This document shows positions 24,865 to 33,063 of a stretch of DNA of 64,000 nt, in pieces. Made by a program: the position numbers and the translations under genes. The stretch is from an uncultured Rhodospirillales bacterium (lineage in GTDB: Bacteria; Pseudomonadota; Alphaproteobacteria; CAAGCB01; CAG-977): positions 62,001-126,000 of the forward strand of contig CACYSU010000003.1 of the NCBI GenBank assembly GCA_902777205.1, read 5' to 3'. Each line of letters begins with the position of its first letter. Within the stretch, counting starts at the first letter, position 1. The notes under the pieces were generated by a model, which saw nothing but the letters and a program-made list of their open reading frames with translations, had not been told where the DNA came from and made no database searches.

Positions 24865-26310
24865 ATGAGTGAAACTATTGAAACACCCCCAAAGGCGAGG
24901 AAGAAAATGGACAAGGACACCTTGTTGAAAGGCGAGAGTAAAACGCTTGAATTTAAGGCGGCTCTTTCGGATTCTTACCTGAAAACCGTTGTGGCGTTTG
25001 CCAATACGGACGGCGGACAGTTGGTGTTCGGTATCGACGACAAAACACGCAAGATTGTCGGCGTAGATAAAGACGAAGTTTTCAAAATAATGGATTCCAT
25101 CGCCAATGCTGTTTCCGACGCCTGCCAACCGAAAATCATTCCCGACATCGCTTTTGAAACGATAGAGGATAAAACGGTTGTTACGGTTGACATCGCGGCG
25201 GGGTTCAACCGTCCCTATATGCTGAAAAGCGGCGGATTGGACAAAGGCGTTTATGTCCGTGTCGGCGCGACTTCCAGACCGGCGGATTTGGAACAGATAC
25301 GGGAAATGATGTTGGACGGTTCCAATCAATCCTGGGACGAGCAGATTTGTCGGGACTATACGCTGACCGACCGAGCCATTAAAAGGCTTTGCTCCGACAT
25401 CAACAAATACAGAACCGAAAAAGACGGAAAGAAAGCCCCGAAAGCGACAAAGGAAAGTCTGATCGGTTGGGGCGTATTGAAACAGGACGGTGCGGAAATC
25501 CTGCCGACAAACGCTTTTGCTTTACTGGCGGACAATCCGTTCAGACAGGCTAAAATCCAATGCGCCGTTTTCAAAGGGACGGACAAGGTTTTCTTTCTTG
25601 ACCGCAAAGAATACGAAGGATCGCTTTATAACTTGCTTGAAGACGCTTACCAGTATGTTTTGCGGAATATCAGAATGGGAGCGATCATAGAAGGATTGAT
25701 CCGGCAGGACAAATTCGAACTTCCTCCCGCCGCCATTCGGGAAATGATTTGTAACGCGATTTGTCATCGCTCCTATATGGACGAAGGTATGATTCAAGTA
25801 TCCGTGTTTGACGACCGGTTGGAAGTTTCCTCTCCGGGAGCGTTATGCCGGGGATTGACTTTGAAAGATGCGTTAAAAGGACGGTCGAAGCCGAGGAATA
25901 AAGTCATCGCCGATGTGTTCAGCCGTATGGGAATCATTGAAAAGTGGGGAACGGGACTTCAAAGAATCGTGGATTTAGCCAAGCAAGAGGGATTGAAAGA
26001 GCCGGTTTTTGAGAACAATGATTCTTTCTTTCGCGCGATTTTGTATCGGGGAAAAGAAGAAACTACCTCAAAAACTACACCAAAAACTACACCAATAACT
26101 ACACCAATAACTACACCAAAAACCGCTCGGAATATTTTAGACGCTCTTTCAGAGAATCCTGCGCTGACTGTTAAAGAATTGGCTTCTATAACGGGCTTGT
26201 CCATCGACGGTGTAAAATGGAATCTGTCAAAGCTAAAAGACGAAAACAAGATAGAACGTATTGGCGGCAACAGAAGCGGTCATTGGGTTGTAAAAGACAA
26301 AGGGGAGTAA
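24865..26310 (+). CDS. AlbA_2 (Schlafen-type) domain transcriptional regulator (COG2865-like)
   Basis: 481 residues, with AAGGAAG before the ATG. The AlbA_2 domain is at about 20-145: ESKTLEFKAALS, VVAFANTDGGQLVFGIDD, GVYVRVGATSRPA. A GHKL-like ATPase region (RecG-like C-terminal type) is at about 290-385: AIREMICNAICHRSYM, VFDDRLEVSSPG, RMGIIEKWGTGLQRI. A Thr-Pro linker made of five 12-bp repeats leads to a C-terminal winged helix (LTVKELASITGLSIDGVKWNL). Such proteins are predicted regulators, sometimes linked to phage or mobile-element control. Confidence 0.85.
   Translation: MSETIETPPKARKKMDKDTLLKGESKTLEFKAALSDSYLKTVVAFANTDGGQLVFGIDDKTRKIVGVDKDEVFKIMDSIANAVSDACQPKIIPDIAFETIEDKTVVTVDIAAGFNRPYMLKSGGLDKGVYVRVGATSRPADLEQIREMMLDGSNQSWDEQICRDYTLTDRAIKRLCSDINKYRTEKDGKKAPKATKESLIGWGVLKQDGAEILPTNAFALLADNPFRQAKIQCAVFKGTDKVFFLDRKEYEGSLYNLLEDAYQYVLRNIRMGAIIEGLIRQDKFELPPAAIREMICNAICHRSYMDEGMIQVSVFDDRLEVSSPGALCRGLTLKDALKGRSKPRNKVIADVFSRMGIIEKWGTGLQRIVDLAKQEGLKEPVFENNDSFFRAILYRGKEETTSKTTPKTTPITTPITTPKTARNILDALSENPALTVKELASITGLSIDGVKWNLSKLKDENKIERIGGNRSGHWVVKDKGE
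26061..26120 (+). repeat. Five 12-bp tandem repeats inside the AlbA-type gene
   Basis: AACTACCTCAAA, AACTACACCAAA, AACTACACCAAT, AACTACACCAAT, AACTACACCAAA: in frame, encoding a TTPK/TTPI linker between the ATPase-like part and the winged helix. Copy-number change would alter linker length without a frameshift. Confidence 0.9.
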
Positions 26311-26328
26311 AAACTCCCCTCTTTCTCA
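26300..26328. terminator. Bidirectional terminator
   Basis: AGGGGAGT-AAAA-ACTCCCCT with T-rich CTTTCTC after it, between the convergent genes ending at 26310 and 26326. Confidence 0.75.
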
Positions 26329-26913
26329 CATAACGATTTCGCCGGTTTTCTCCTGCATTTTCTCCTGTCCTTTGGATTTGGAACGTGTCGGTTTCGGCAC
26401 GTCCGCCCGCGACAGAGAGGGCAATTCCTCTTTTGACGGAACCTCCATAGCGTTGGATTTGCCCTGCGATTTCTCGACCATTTTTTCAAAGCGTTCTTTG
26501 GTGTAGCCCGCGACGTTCATCAGGGCGTTGATGTCTTTGCCCTCGTGGATCATTTTCTGGACGAACGCCGGACTGTCCAATTTGTTGCGGGCTTTCATCC
26601 ATTCCGCCTTGTCGATTTCCTCCTGCGTCATTTCCTTTGTATTTCGGAATTGCTGATAAGCGTTATCAATTCGGGTATTGAAGCCGTCTTTCCCGTCCAG
26701 ACGTTCAAATTTGACCCACAACTGATCTTCTTTCGCGTAAACGGACTTCACGCGAACGGGCGCGATTTCATATCCTTTGAATTTTTGGTCTTTTCCGAAC
26801 TCGCCATCAAAGACGGGACGGCGGATCAAGCCCTCCTGCCCTGCTAAAATGTTTTTCGTCGGTTCGATGTCGGCAAATGTTTCTTCCAATGCCGTAGTGG
26901 TGTTTTCAGCCAT
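26326..26913 (-). CDS. Hypothetical element protein (plasmid-type)
   Basis: 195 residues from ATG 26913, with TTAGGAGAAAACTTT upstream. A possible OB- or SH3-like beta region sits at about 50-95 (IRRPVFDGEF, KGYEIAPVRVKSVYAKEDQLWVKFERLDG), then a helical part and a Lys/Ser/Pro-rich tail. It is the only element gene on the minus strand between the integrase and the secretion operon, and it is divergent from virB2. That position fits a transfer or partition accessory, but I do not recognise a family. Confidence 0.6.
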   Translation of the reverse strand: MAENTTTALEETFADIEPTKNILAGQEGLIRRPVFDGEFGKDQKFKGYEIAPVRVKSVYAKEDQLWVKFERLDGKDGFNTRIDNAYQQFRNTKEMTQEEIDKAEWMKARNKLDSPAFVQKMIHEGKDINALMNVAGYTKERFEKMVEKSQGKSNAMEVPSKEELPSLSRADVPKPTRSKSKGQEKMQEKTGEIVM

Positions 26914-27061
26914 AAAGTTTTCTCCTAACAATGCGTTCGATTCAGCGGTTGTCACACACGCCTAAACGAAATCTGATTGGTGCGGAGAAAATTCTCGGCA
27001 TTGTTAAAAAACAAAAGACATAATAAACGCATAAGAAGATAAAAACAATATGTAATCATCA

Positions 27062-27084
27062 TTGCGTTTTGTTGCGCTTAATTG
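27062..27084. repeat. Third copy of the TTGCGTT repeat
   Basis: TTGCGTTTTGTTGCGCTTAATTG differs in one base from the sequence at 19891-19913 and is in the same orientation, 7.2 kb away. It ends the integrase-replication module just before the secretion operon. Confidence 0.7.
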
Positions 27085-27193
27085 ATATTTATTTATTATA
27101 ATTAAAATGAAAAAAAATATTTTTCAAAACTACTTGATTTTGTAAAAAATACATCTACACTTGATTTCGGTTTTTACCAACAGAAACATTTTT

Positions 27194-27229
27194 GTTGCTG
27201 CCTTTGAAATCCTTACGCAAAGGAGCAAC
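27194..27229 (+). promoter_or_regulatory. Hairpin sequestering the virB2 Shine-Dalgarno
   Basis: GTTGCTGCCTTTG (27194-27206) pairs with CAAAGGAGCAAC (27218-27229): 12 pairs and one bulged G, loop 11 nt. The 3' arm contains AAAGGAG, the ribosome-binding site 5 nt before ATG 27234. Folding would block translation of the first transfer gene. There is no T run, so it is not a terminator. Confidence 0.65.
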
Positions 27230-27233
27230 ATTT

Positions 27234-27569
27234 ATGCTATGCGGAACAGAAACGCGCGGCGCAATTTGCGCTATCACTTTAAGAATCACCCTTGTTGCAG
27301 TTTTAACAATGAGCTTGCCGGAAATTGCGCAAGCCGCGATGCCGGTGCTGAACGCCAATCCGTTCACACAGGCGCAGAACGCCCTGAAAACCCTGATCGA
27401 AAACGCCGTTACGCTTGGCAAGTGGCTGGCGATGGCTTGCATGGTCGTCTGCTTTTTAGCGTCGTTGACGGATCGGTTTAAAAAAGAAACCTGCATCAGA
27501 CTGGCGATCATTATGGCGGCGTTTTCGGGCTTGGGCTGGATTGTCGAACTGTTTATGGGGGCGATGTAA
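27234..27569 (+). CDS. virB2: VirB2-type pilin subunit
   Basis: 111 residues. Long signal/leader region, then LVAVLTMSLPEIAQAA with a cleavage-like AQAA near residue 36. The mature part has two hydrophobic helices (LGKWLAMACMVVCFLASL and LAIIMAAFSGLGWIVELFMGAM) joined by a short polar loop. This is the TrbC/VirB2 pilin layout. The start at 27234 is the first ATG after AAAGGAG. It is the first gene of the operon, and its stop overlaps virB3 (TAATG). Confidence 0.8.
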   Translation: MLCGTETRGAICAITLRITLVAVLTMSLPEIAQAAMPVLNANPFTQAQNALKTLIENAVTLGKWLAMACMVVCFLASLTDRFKKETCIRLAIIMAAFSGLGWIVELFMGAM

Positions 27570-27883
27570 TGCCCTCGGTTATTTACGGTTCGGCGACAAA
27601 GCCGCCCAAAACATTGTTCGTCGCAAATTCGCTGCTGTATTGCGAGGTCTTCGGCGCGGTCGCGCTGACGGTTCTGGCGCGGGAACCGATGCTGACAGTC
27701 GTTTGCGCGGTCGCTTCCCACGCGTTCTGCATCGGATTGACCAACAGGGAACCGCATATCAACAACATCTTGCGCAACGCGTATTGGCGTTTGTGCGAAA
27801 CCGCCGGCTTTAAAATCACAGGCACTCCGGGGTTTAAAACGAAAAGCCTCTTTAAAGAAACGGGGTTTTGCTATGAGCTTTGA
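27569..27883 (+). CDS. virB3: VirB3-type inner-membrane protein
   Basis: 104 residues. A hydrophobic segment at about 18-58 (LFVANSLLYCEVFGAVALTVLAREP, then TVVCAVASHAFCIGL) is followed by the typical HINNILRNAYWRL motif of VirB3/TrbD proteins. It overlaps virB2 by 1 nt and virB4 by 11 nt, the normal VirB2-B3-B4 arrangement, and would anchor VirB4 at the inner membrane. Confidence 0.85.
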   Translation: MPSVIYGSATKPPKTLFVANSLLYCEVFGAVALTVLAREPMLTVVCAVASHAFCIGLTNREPHINNILRNAYWRLCETAGFKITGTPGFKTKSLFKETGFCYEL

Positions 27884-30203
27884 GTTTCTGCTGCCGCTGA
27901 TCGGCGCGGGGGCTTGCGCCGCGCTGACGTATCGCGCTTTTGCTCCGCAAAACAGGGCGGAAAATCTGACGTTTGTCGAGGACGAAGTGCCATTGGCGGC
28001 GATTAAAGGCGAAACGCTGGTGCTGATCCGAACGGAGCAGATGTTCAAGGTGGTGGAACTGGCGGGACAAAGCGTCGCGGGAAAGCGGGCGGACGATTTG
28101 GAAAAAGCGGCGTCGGCGCGCGCCTTATTTTATCGGAACGTGTCGGAAAACAAGGTTCATTTGCGGATTGTCAGCCAAAAGACATTGTTTCCCGCGGCTA
28201 AAAAAGCCCCGTGCGGCAATCCGTTTTTGGATGAGATGGGTAAACGCTGGGAAAACCGGCTGGAAACGTCGTTTCGGACAAGGCACTTTGTCGTCGTGTC
28301 GGCAGTTTCGGAAGCCGAAATCGATGCCGTCGTGCGGGAAATTTTCACCGCGCTTGCCGAGCTGGAACCGAAAGTCCTGACCAAAAGCGGCAAAGACGGC
28401 GTATCGCCTTTGCTGTCGTTTCTGTCGTCGTTTTACAACGCGGGGGAAATCCCCGTATCGGACGCGGAAACAAACATTCACCGCATCGAACGGTCGAGAA
28501 TTAAAATCGAACGGACGGGATTGATCACGCAAACGTTCGGCGCGGCGCAAACGTTCCGCCTTGTGTTCGGGATAAAGGATTTCGGCGAAGACGTGTCGGC
28601 GAAAATCTATGACGGAGTGCTTGCGCTTTCTTATCCGATGACGGTATCGACGCACGTTCAGCCCGTTGCGAAATCCGCCGCTTTGGCGAACCTCGACAAG
28701 CGCAGGTCGCAAATGAATCTGGGCAGGAAAGAGTTTAACACGCAGGCGAACGAAGAAATCAAGTCTTTGCGCGACAAAGTCGATTCCGACAAACTGTCTT
28801 TGGCAAACGTCGAATTGACGGTGTTTTTGAACTTGTCGGACAAAGCGCAAATACATAAAGCCGCGCAAGACGTGTACGGCGTGCTGGGCAGATTCGGCGT
28901 CCGTCCCGTGTTGGAAGAACAGCTCGCCATGCCGAAGTTTTGGGGGCAAACGCCGGGGCGGGATTATTTTAACCGCGAACTGCTTTTGACATCGGCGAAC
29001 CTTGCCGACTTATGCCCGATGACGCGGGCGGAAACGGGCTTGACGCGGTGCGACTGGGGCGAAAGTCCGGTCTGCCGGTTTCCGAGCGTTCCTTCCGGCA
29101 ATCCGTTCGGGTTCACGTTCCACGCAACGGCGGAGGATCAGGCTCCGCCGCATTGCGCCGTGTTCGCGCCGACCGGAAGCGGCAAGACGGTGCTGATTCT
29201 GCATCTGGTCGCGCAAGCTCTGGCGGCGTATCCCGACTTGTCCGTGTTTATGCTCGACCGCGACAACGGCGTGACGGTGTTCACGGACTTGGTCGGCGGA
29301 ACGTATCATCAAATCAGTCAGGACGGGGAAATCAGCTTGAACCCGTTTGACTGCGAAGCGGGCGAAGAAACGACGCTGAACCTGTTTATGCAAATTCTGA
29401 CAAACGCGGAAACGGAAGCGGAAAAGAAGGATATTCGGATATTCGTGTCCGAAATGCTGAAACAGCCGCGCTTCAATCGCCGAATGGATCTGTACGCGGC
29501 GGAACTGGCTCCGAACGGCGCGTTTAAGGACAAGCTGGAAAAGTGGGTGAAAGGCAGCACTTTGAACGCCAAACTGTTCAACGGGGAAAAGGACACGCTG
29601 GACGTGACGAAAAGCCGGCTGAACGTGTTCGGACTGGACAACGTGAAAGACGACGCGAACGCGGCGGCGGCGTTGTTCTTTTATTTGTTCAAAAAGATTG
29701 AACGGAACGCGCAAAGAGGCAAGCCGTCTTTGCTGATTGTGGACGAAGCGCCGACCTTGCTTTCGTCCGCGCCGTTGAAAGCGGAAATCGAAAAGCTGCT
29801 GAAAACCGCCCGCAAACAGCGCATGGCGATATTTATGGCGTTTCAGGGAACGAACGATTTGAAAACCTTGAACATCAAGGAAACGATTTTGACGAACTGC
29901 CACACGCGGTTTTTCTATGACGGGTGCGCGGGAACGGCGGAGGAAATCGACGGGTTCAACCTGACGGAAAGCGAAACGGACTTCGTGCTGACGAAAGGCG
30001 CAAAGATCGAGGGCGCGAAACGTCCCGTTTTAATGCAGAGAAACTGCCTAAACGTGTTTTTGGAAACGGATATGAGCTGTCTGGGCGAATACTTGAACGC
30101 TTTTAAAGGCGGCGCGAAAGCCGTACGTTTTTGGAACTACGCGAAACGCAACGCCGAAAACCCGACCGAATACTTTCTCAAACACTACGGAGACGCCCGA
30201 TGA
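27873..30203 (+). CDS. virB4: VirB4-type ATPase
   Basis: 776 residues. It drives pilus assembly and substrate transfer at the inner-membrane base of the secretion system. The N-terminal part (about 1-380) is the CagE_TrbE_VirB domain with FGVRPVLEEQLAMPKFWGQTPG near its end. Walker A APTGSGKT is at about 432-439 and Walker B LLIVDEAPTLL at about 619-629. QTFGAAQTF and RFFYDGCAG are usual late-family phrases. Overlaps on both sides show translational coupling. Confidence 0.95.
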   Translation: MSFEFLLPLIGAGACAALTYRAFAPQNRAENLTFVEDEVPLAAIKGETLVLIRTEQMFKVVELAGQSVAGKRADDLEKAASARALFYRNVSENKVHLRIVSQKTLFPAAKKAPCGNPFLDEMGKRWENRLETSFRTRHFVVVSAVSEAEIDAVVREIFTALAELEPKVLTKSGKDGVSPLLSFLSSFYNAGEIPVSDAETNIHRIERSRIKIERTGLITQTFGAAQTFRLVFGIKDFGEDVSAKIYDGVLALSYPMTVSTHVQPVAKSAALANLDKRRSQMNLGRKEFNTQANEEIKSLRDKVDSDKLSLANVELTVFLNLSDKAQIHKAAQDVYGVLGRFGVRPVLEEQLAMPKFWGQTPGRDYFNRELLLTSANLADLCPMTRAETGLTRCDWGESPVCRFPSVPSGNPFGFTFHATAEDQAPPHCAVFAPTGSGKTVLILHLVAQALAAYPDLSVFMLDRDNGVTVFTDLVGGTYHQISQDGEISLNPFDCEAGEETTLNLFMQILTNAETEAEKKDIRIFVSEMLKQPRFNRRMDLYAAELAPNGAFKDKLEKWVKGSTLNAKLFNGEKDTLDVTKSRLNVFGLDNVKDDANAAAALFFYLFKKIERNAQRGKPSLLIVDEAPTLLSSAPLKAEIEKLLKTARKQRMAIFMAFQGTNDLKTLNIKETILTNCHTRFFYDGCAGTAEEIDGFNLTESETDFVLTKGAKIEGAKRPVLMQRNCLNVFLETDMSCLGEYLNAFKGGAKAVRFWNYAKRNAENPTEYFLKHYGDAR

Positions 30204-30508
30204 AGAAAGAGAAAATCAAAAAATTACTGCCGTTTGCGGCGGAGATTCTTAAAAACGCCGATATCCGAACGATTCTTTCTCCGTCGGAACAAGAACAAGC
30301 GGAGCGTATTGTCCGTATTTTGCTATACAGCGTGTCCGATTTGCGGGCGCGAAAAATCATTTTGCTGCGGGCAAGCGGCGCGTGCTGGAAAACAATTCAG
30401 CGGAACGTCAATCTGTCCCGCTGGCAAGCGCGACGGCTGTATGACAAGGGTATTCTTGAAATCTGTAAGGAAATGGAAATCAAAAATACTTTTTCACGGC
30501 TTGTCTGA
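30200..30508 (+). CDS. DUF6362-like HTH protein, copy 1
   Basis: 102 residues, start overlapping the virB4 stop (ATGA). The C-terminal half reads SDLRARKIILLRASGACWKTIQ, then NVNLSRWQARRLYDKGI: a helix-turn-helix of the kind seen in phage-type DUF6362 proteins. A second copy with the same pattern is encoded at 33064-33354, also in this operon. Probably a small DNA-binding protein. Its 3' end overlaps the convergent Fic gene by 29 nt. Confidence 0.65.
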   Translation: MKKEKIKKLLPFAAEILKNADIRTILSPSEQEQAERIVRILLYSVSDLRARKIILLRASGACWKTIQRNVNLSRWQARRLYDKGILEICKEMEIKNTFSRLV

Positions 30509-31523
30509 ACTGTTCCAAAAACAGTTGCTTGAAATAAGAGGCGTTGTTTTGTTCGTAAAACAAAATGATGCCTTTTTTGTATTCGATTTCGTCAACGCTG
30601 CGGTAAGAAAGCGGACAATAATCATCCGCCAGCAACAGCGCGTTTCCCAAAATCCTTGACGTGCGCTTGTTGCCGTCTTCAAACGGCTGGATATACGCAA
30701 CCATCAAAACGGCGATAAGAGCTTTTTCAACGGGATTTTCCGTTTGATTGACGGTTGAAATCAGATGCTGCAAAGCTTCTTTGATTTGATAGCCGTTATC
30801 CAATGGACGATAGTTTGTCCCGACAATGCCCACCATGCCTTGACGGATACCCGATGCGACCTGCAAGCCGCTTGTCAGCAAACGATGCACTTCTTCGATT
30901 TTGGAAACGCTCAGCAGCCGAAAGTATTCGGAGGACTGCAACACATAATCCAACGCTGTTTTGTGATTCAGCACCATTTTGGTTTCTTCGGCGGTTTTGC
31001 CTTTGGCGGAAACGTTTTCTTTCAACAGCCGTTCCGTGTCCAGCAAGGTATATGTGTTTCCCTCGATTTTGGAAGATTTCCACGCCAGTTCGACCGTCAG
31101 GCGTTCAAATTCCTTTTGGCGCAAATTGGGCGGCAAAGCGTCGCGTTTTTTCCGATATGTTTCGTTCAGCAAAGCCAATTCCGTTTTTTCGGTTTCCGTC
31201 AACAAGTTTGACAGAGATTTGAAAATGTCGAAATTAAAGGATGTTTTGACGTTTTTCCGCAGATCTTGGTCTGTGCCGAAATATTCTTCAACGTCAACCT
31301 GTGTCAACAATGCCGAACGGGGCGACGGCGCGTAAAGCGTCGCTTTCGCGTTGCCTGTTTTCACAATCAAGCCGTCTTTTAACAGCACATCCAAATCACG
31401 CAACACCGTTATTTTGGATGCCGAAAATCCCGCCGTATTCAAAAAATTTTCGATTTCTTCCCGACGAACGGATTTGTGCGCTTGAATAAAATTCAGCAAA
31501 GCTTCTTGGCGTTTAGAGTACAT
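30480..31523 (-). CDS. Fic-family protein with N-terminal winged helix
   Basis: 347 residues from ATG 31523 (GGAGGGG Shine-Dalgarno). N-terminal winged helix at about 5-65 (YSKRQEALLNFIQ, SKITVLRDLDVLLKDGLI). The inhibitory helix motif SSKIEGNTYT is at about 155-164. The Fic core reads IQPFEDGNKRTSRIL at about 278-292. Fic enzymes AMPylate target proteins, but the motif is normally HPFxDGNGR; here the catalytic His is Gln. It is the only gene of the segment on this strand, inserted between virB4 and virB5. Confidence 0.85.
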   Translation of the reverse strand: MYSKRQEALLNFIQAHKSVRREEIENFLNTAGFSASKITVLRDLDVLLKDGLIVKTGNAKATLYAPSPRSALLTQVDVEEYFGTDQDLRKNVKTSFNFDIFKSLSNLLTETEKTELALLNETYRKKRDALPPNLRQKEFERLTVELAWKSSKIEGNTYTLLDTERLLKENVSAKGKTAEETKMVLNHKTALDYVLQSSEYFRLLSVSKIEEVHRLLTSGLQVASGIRQGMVGIVGTNYRPLDNGYQIKEALQHLISTVNQTENPVEKALIAVLMVAYIQPFEDGNKRTSRILGNALLLADDYCPLSYRSVDEIEYKKGIILFYEQNNASYFKQLFLEQFRQAVKKYF

Positions 31524-31624
31524 TACCCCTCCAATCGTATCATTTCGATAGTCGAATCGTATCATTTTTGAAACGATTACGCAAGCCTTCCGGTGCGCTG
31601 CCCGACCGAGAATTTTTCAAAAAA

Positions 31625-31690
31625 TAACCCGTTCGGGATAATTTTGTCGTATTTTGCGCTGGATTTGTTAAAATCATACCGTTCGGGATA
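31625..31690 (+). promoter_or_regulatory. Two operator-like palindromes before the HTH gene
   Basis: TAACCCGTTCGGGATA (31625-31640) and ATACCGTTCGGGATA (31676-31690) share CCGTTCGGGATA and are near-palindromic, like HipB-type operators. The second lies just upstream of the HTH gene start, after a TAAAAT that could be a -10 box. Confidence 0.6.
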
Positions 31691-31709
31691 GTTTTAGAGG
31701 GACACTTTG

Positions 31710-31934
31710 ATGAAGCAAATCACGTCAAGCGAAGAATTGGGCGCATTGATCCATTCCATGCGGAAATCGCAAAAGATAACGCAGGAAAAGCTTGCGGCGT
31801 ACAGCGGCGTCGGTATTCGTTTTATCAAAGAGTTGGAACGCGGCAAGCCGACCTGTGAAATTCAAAAGGTGCTGAACGTGCTGCAAATGCTGGGATTAAC
31901 CGTCAATATCGAATCCAAAGCGAGAGAATTGTAA
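31710..31934 (+). CDS. XRE/HipB-like transcriptional regulator
   Basis: 74 residues from ATG 31710 (an in-frame TTG lies just before it). A complete lambda-repressor-type helix-turn-helix: ELGALIHSMRKSQKITQEKLAAYSGVGIRFIKELERGK, split over about 9-47, followed by VLNVLQMLGLTVNI. This is the y4mF/HipB antitoxin-like pattern, but no HipA toxin follows. The paired operators upstream suggest autoregulation. Confidence 0.8.
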   Translation: MKQITSSEELGALIHSMRKSQKITQEKLAAYSGVGIRFIKELERGKPTCEIQKVLNVLQMLGLTVNIESKAREL

Positions 31935-32132
31935 CAGAACGCTTCGCCTTATTCCTCTCCCGTTTATGAGCGAATTTTAAAAACGATAGAACAGCGCTGC
32001 CGTTTTATGGAAAACGAAGTGTCTGCCGCTCCATAATGCACCGTTTTGCACCAAAAACGCGCTAACCGGCTGAATGAAGACCGCATAAAATAACAAGACT
32101 TTTGAATTTTGTTGTTTTTGCGGGAAAGCCGT

Positions 32133-32918
32133 ATGCTTAAATTTTTTCTCTTCTGTGTGCTGTTTTTCGCCCGCGCGGCGAATGCTCAAATGGCGGTGAT
32201 CGATACGAACGGCTTGGCTGAAAGCATCAAGCAGAACGCGACGATGGCGGCGATTTTGGAAAACGGCAAAGCGATTTGGGATACGACCAAAGAGGGCTTG
32301 GACGCGACAAAACAAATCACGGACACGGTCGGCGGGGCGGTATCCTTGGCGCTGACGGCGCAGAGCTTTATCACGAACGCGAACGAACTGCTGCAATGCG
32401 TTACGCCCGACTTGCTGCTGGACGGCGTGTCGTTCGAGGTGACCAACGTCTGCACGGCGCAGGACTATATCCGGCAAGCGTTGGACTTGCCGACAAACGA
32501 CGATGTGCAAGGCGCGCTGAATACGGTTTCCGGCGTGGCGGGCGGCGGTTATTCGTGGCGCGGCATCACGACGGCGAACAACCGATCGAAAAAGCAATGG
32601 CGCAAGGTCAAAAAAGCCCGCGCGGACTTTCACAAAAAGAGCGTTGACGACGGCTTGGCGAACGCCATGGCGGTCAAAGCCAAAACGTCGGAGCTGACGC
32701 AGGCGGCGACGGCGATCGTGCAGGACACGAACGGCGCGCTGACCGTAATGGAAAAACTGTCGCAAACGAACAGGGCTTTGGCGGACATTCACGCGGCTTT
32801 GGTTCAGCAAAACATCTTAATCGCAAATATTTTGCAGATTATCGCCGCGAAAGAAAAGCTCGTCGAAGGGACGATAGCGATTGACGCGGCTTTAACACAA
32901 GAGGAGAAAACGAAATGA
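32133..32918 (+). CDS. virB5: VirB5/TrbJ-like minor pilin protein
   Basis: 261 residues from ATG 32133, beginning with a signal peptide (MLKFFLFCVLFFARAANAQ). The mature protein is mostly helical: VIDTNGLAESIKQ, IWDTTKEGLDATKQITDTV, and a long C-terminal helix region. Position after virB4 and before a VirB7-like lipoprotein fits VirB5, which sits at the pilus tip. Similarity to the family is by architecture. The 198 bp between the HTH gene and this start hold nothing I can name. Confidence 0.7.
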   Translation: MLKFFLFCVLFFARAANAQMAVIDTNGLAESIKQNATMAAILENGKAIWDTTKEGLDATKQITDTVGGAVSLALTAQSFITNANELLQCVTPDLLLDGVSFEVTNVCTAQDYIRQALDLPTNDDVQGALNTVSGVAGGGYSWRGITTANNRSKKQWRKVKKARADFHKKSVDDGLANAMAVKAKTSELTQAATAIVQDTNGALTVMEKLSQTNRALADIHAALVQQNILIANILQIIAAKEKLVEGTIAIDAALTQEEKTK

Positions 32919-33061
32919 GGAAACTGACGATATTGACTTTATTGACGGTTTTATCGGCGTGTTCGGCGACGCAAAGCGTCAAAGGCATCGGAAGCGGCAC
33001 GGACAGCTACAAGCTCAGTCCTTGCGCCTGTTTGCCGATTGAACAGCCGAATTTTGGATAA
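32915..33061 (+). CDS. VirB7-like small lipoprotein
   Basis: 48 residues, with GAGGAG upstream and the start overlapping the virB5 stop (ATGA). MRKLTILTLLTVLSAC is a lipoprotein signal with lipobox LSAC at 13-16. The mature peptide of ~33 residues has a CAC pair and ends PIEQPNFG, the size and shape of VirB7 proteins that stabilise VirB9 at the outer membrane. Its place in a virB operon supports the call. Confidence 0.7.
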   Translation: MRKLTILTLLTVLSACSATQSVKGIGSGTDSYKLSPCACLPIEQPNFG

Positions 33062-33063
33062 GC

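Larger units (their letters stand above)
26914..27233. promoter_or_regulatory. Divergent intergenic region upstream of the secretion operon
   Basis: 320 bp without a gene, AT-rich. It holds a third copy of the attachment-region repeat (TTGCGTTTTGTTGCGCTTAATTG, 27062-27084), an A/T run at 27085-27150, and two ACTTGATTT repeats near 27132 and 27160. It must contain the promoters for the 26913 gene and for virB2. An origin of transfer could also lie here, but no nic-site motif was recognised. Confidence 0.5.

Noticed and set aside
26061..26120. Short tandem repeats considered as a CRISPR array
   Set aside because: Units are 12 bp, contiguous without spacers, and in frame inside a coding region. 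No CRISPR array or cas gene was seen in the window.
27085..27180. Origin of transfer
   Set aside because: The region is AT-rich and intergenic, but I could not find a recognisable nic site or paired inverted repeats, so it is only noted as possible.
31977..32810. Minus-strand open frame opposite virB5
   Set aside because: The translation is Arg/Val-rich with no domain, and virB5 on the other strand has a signal peptide and operon context.
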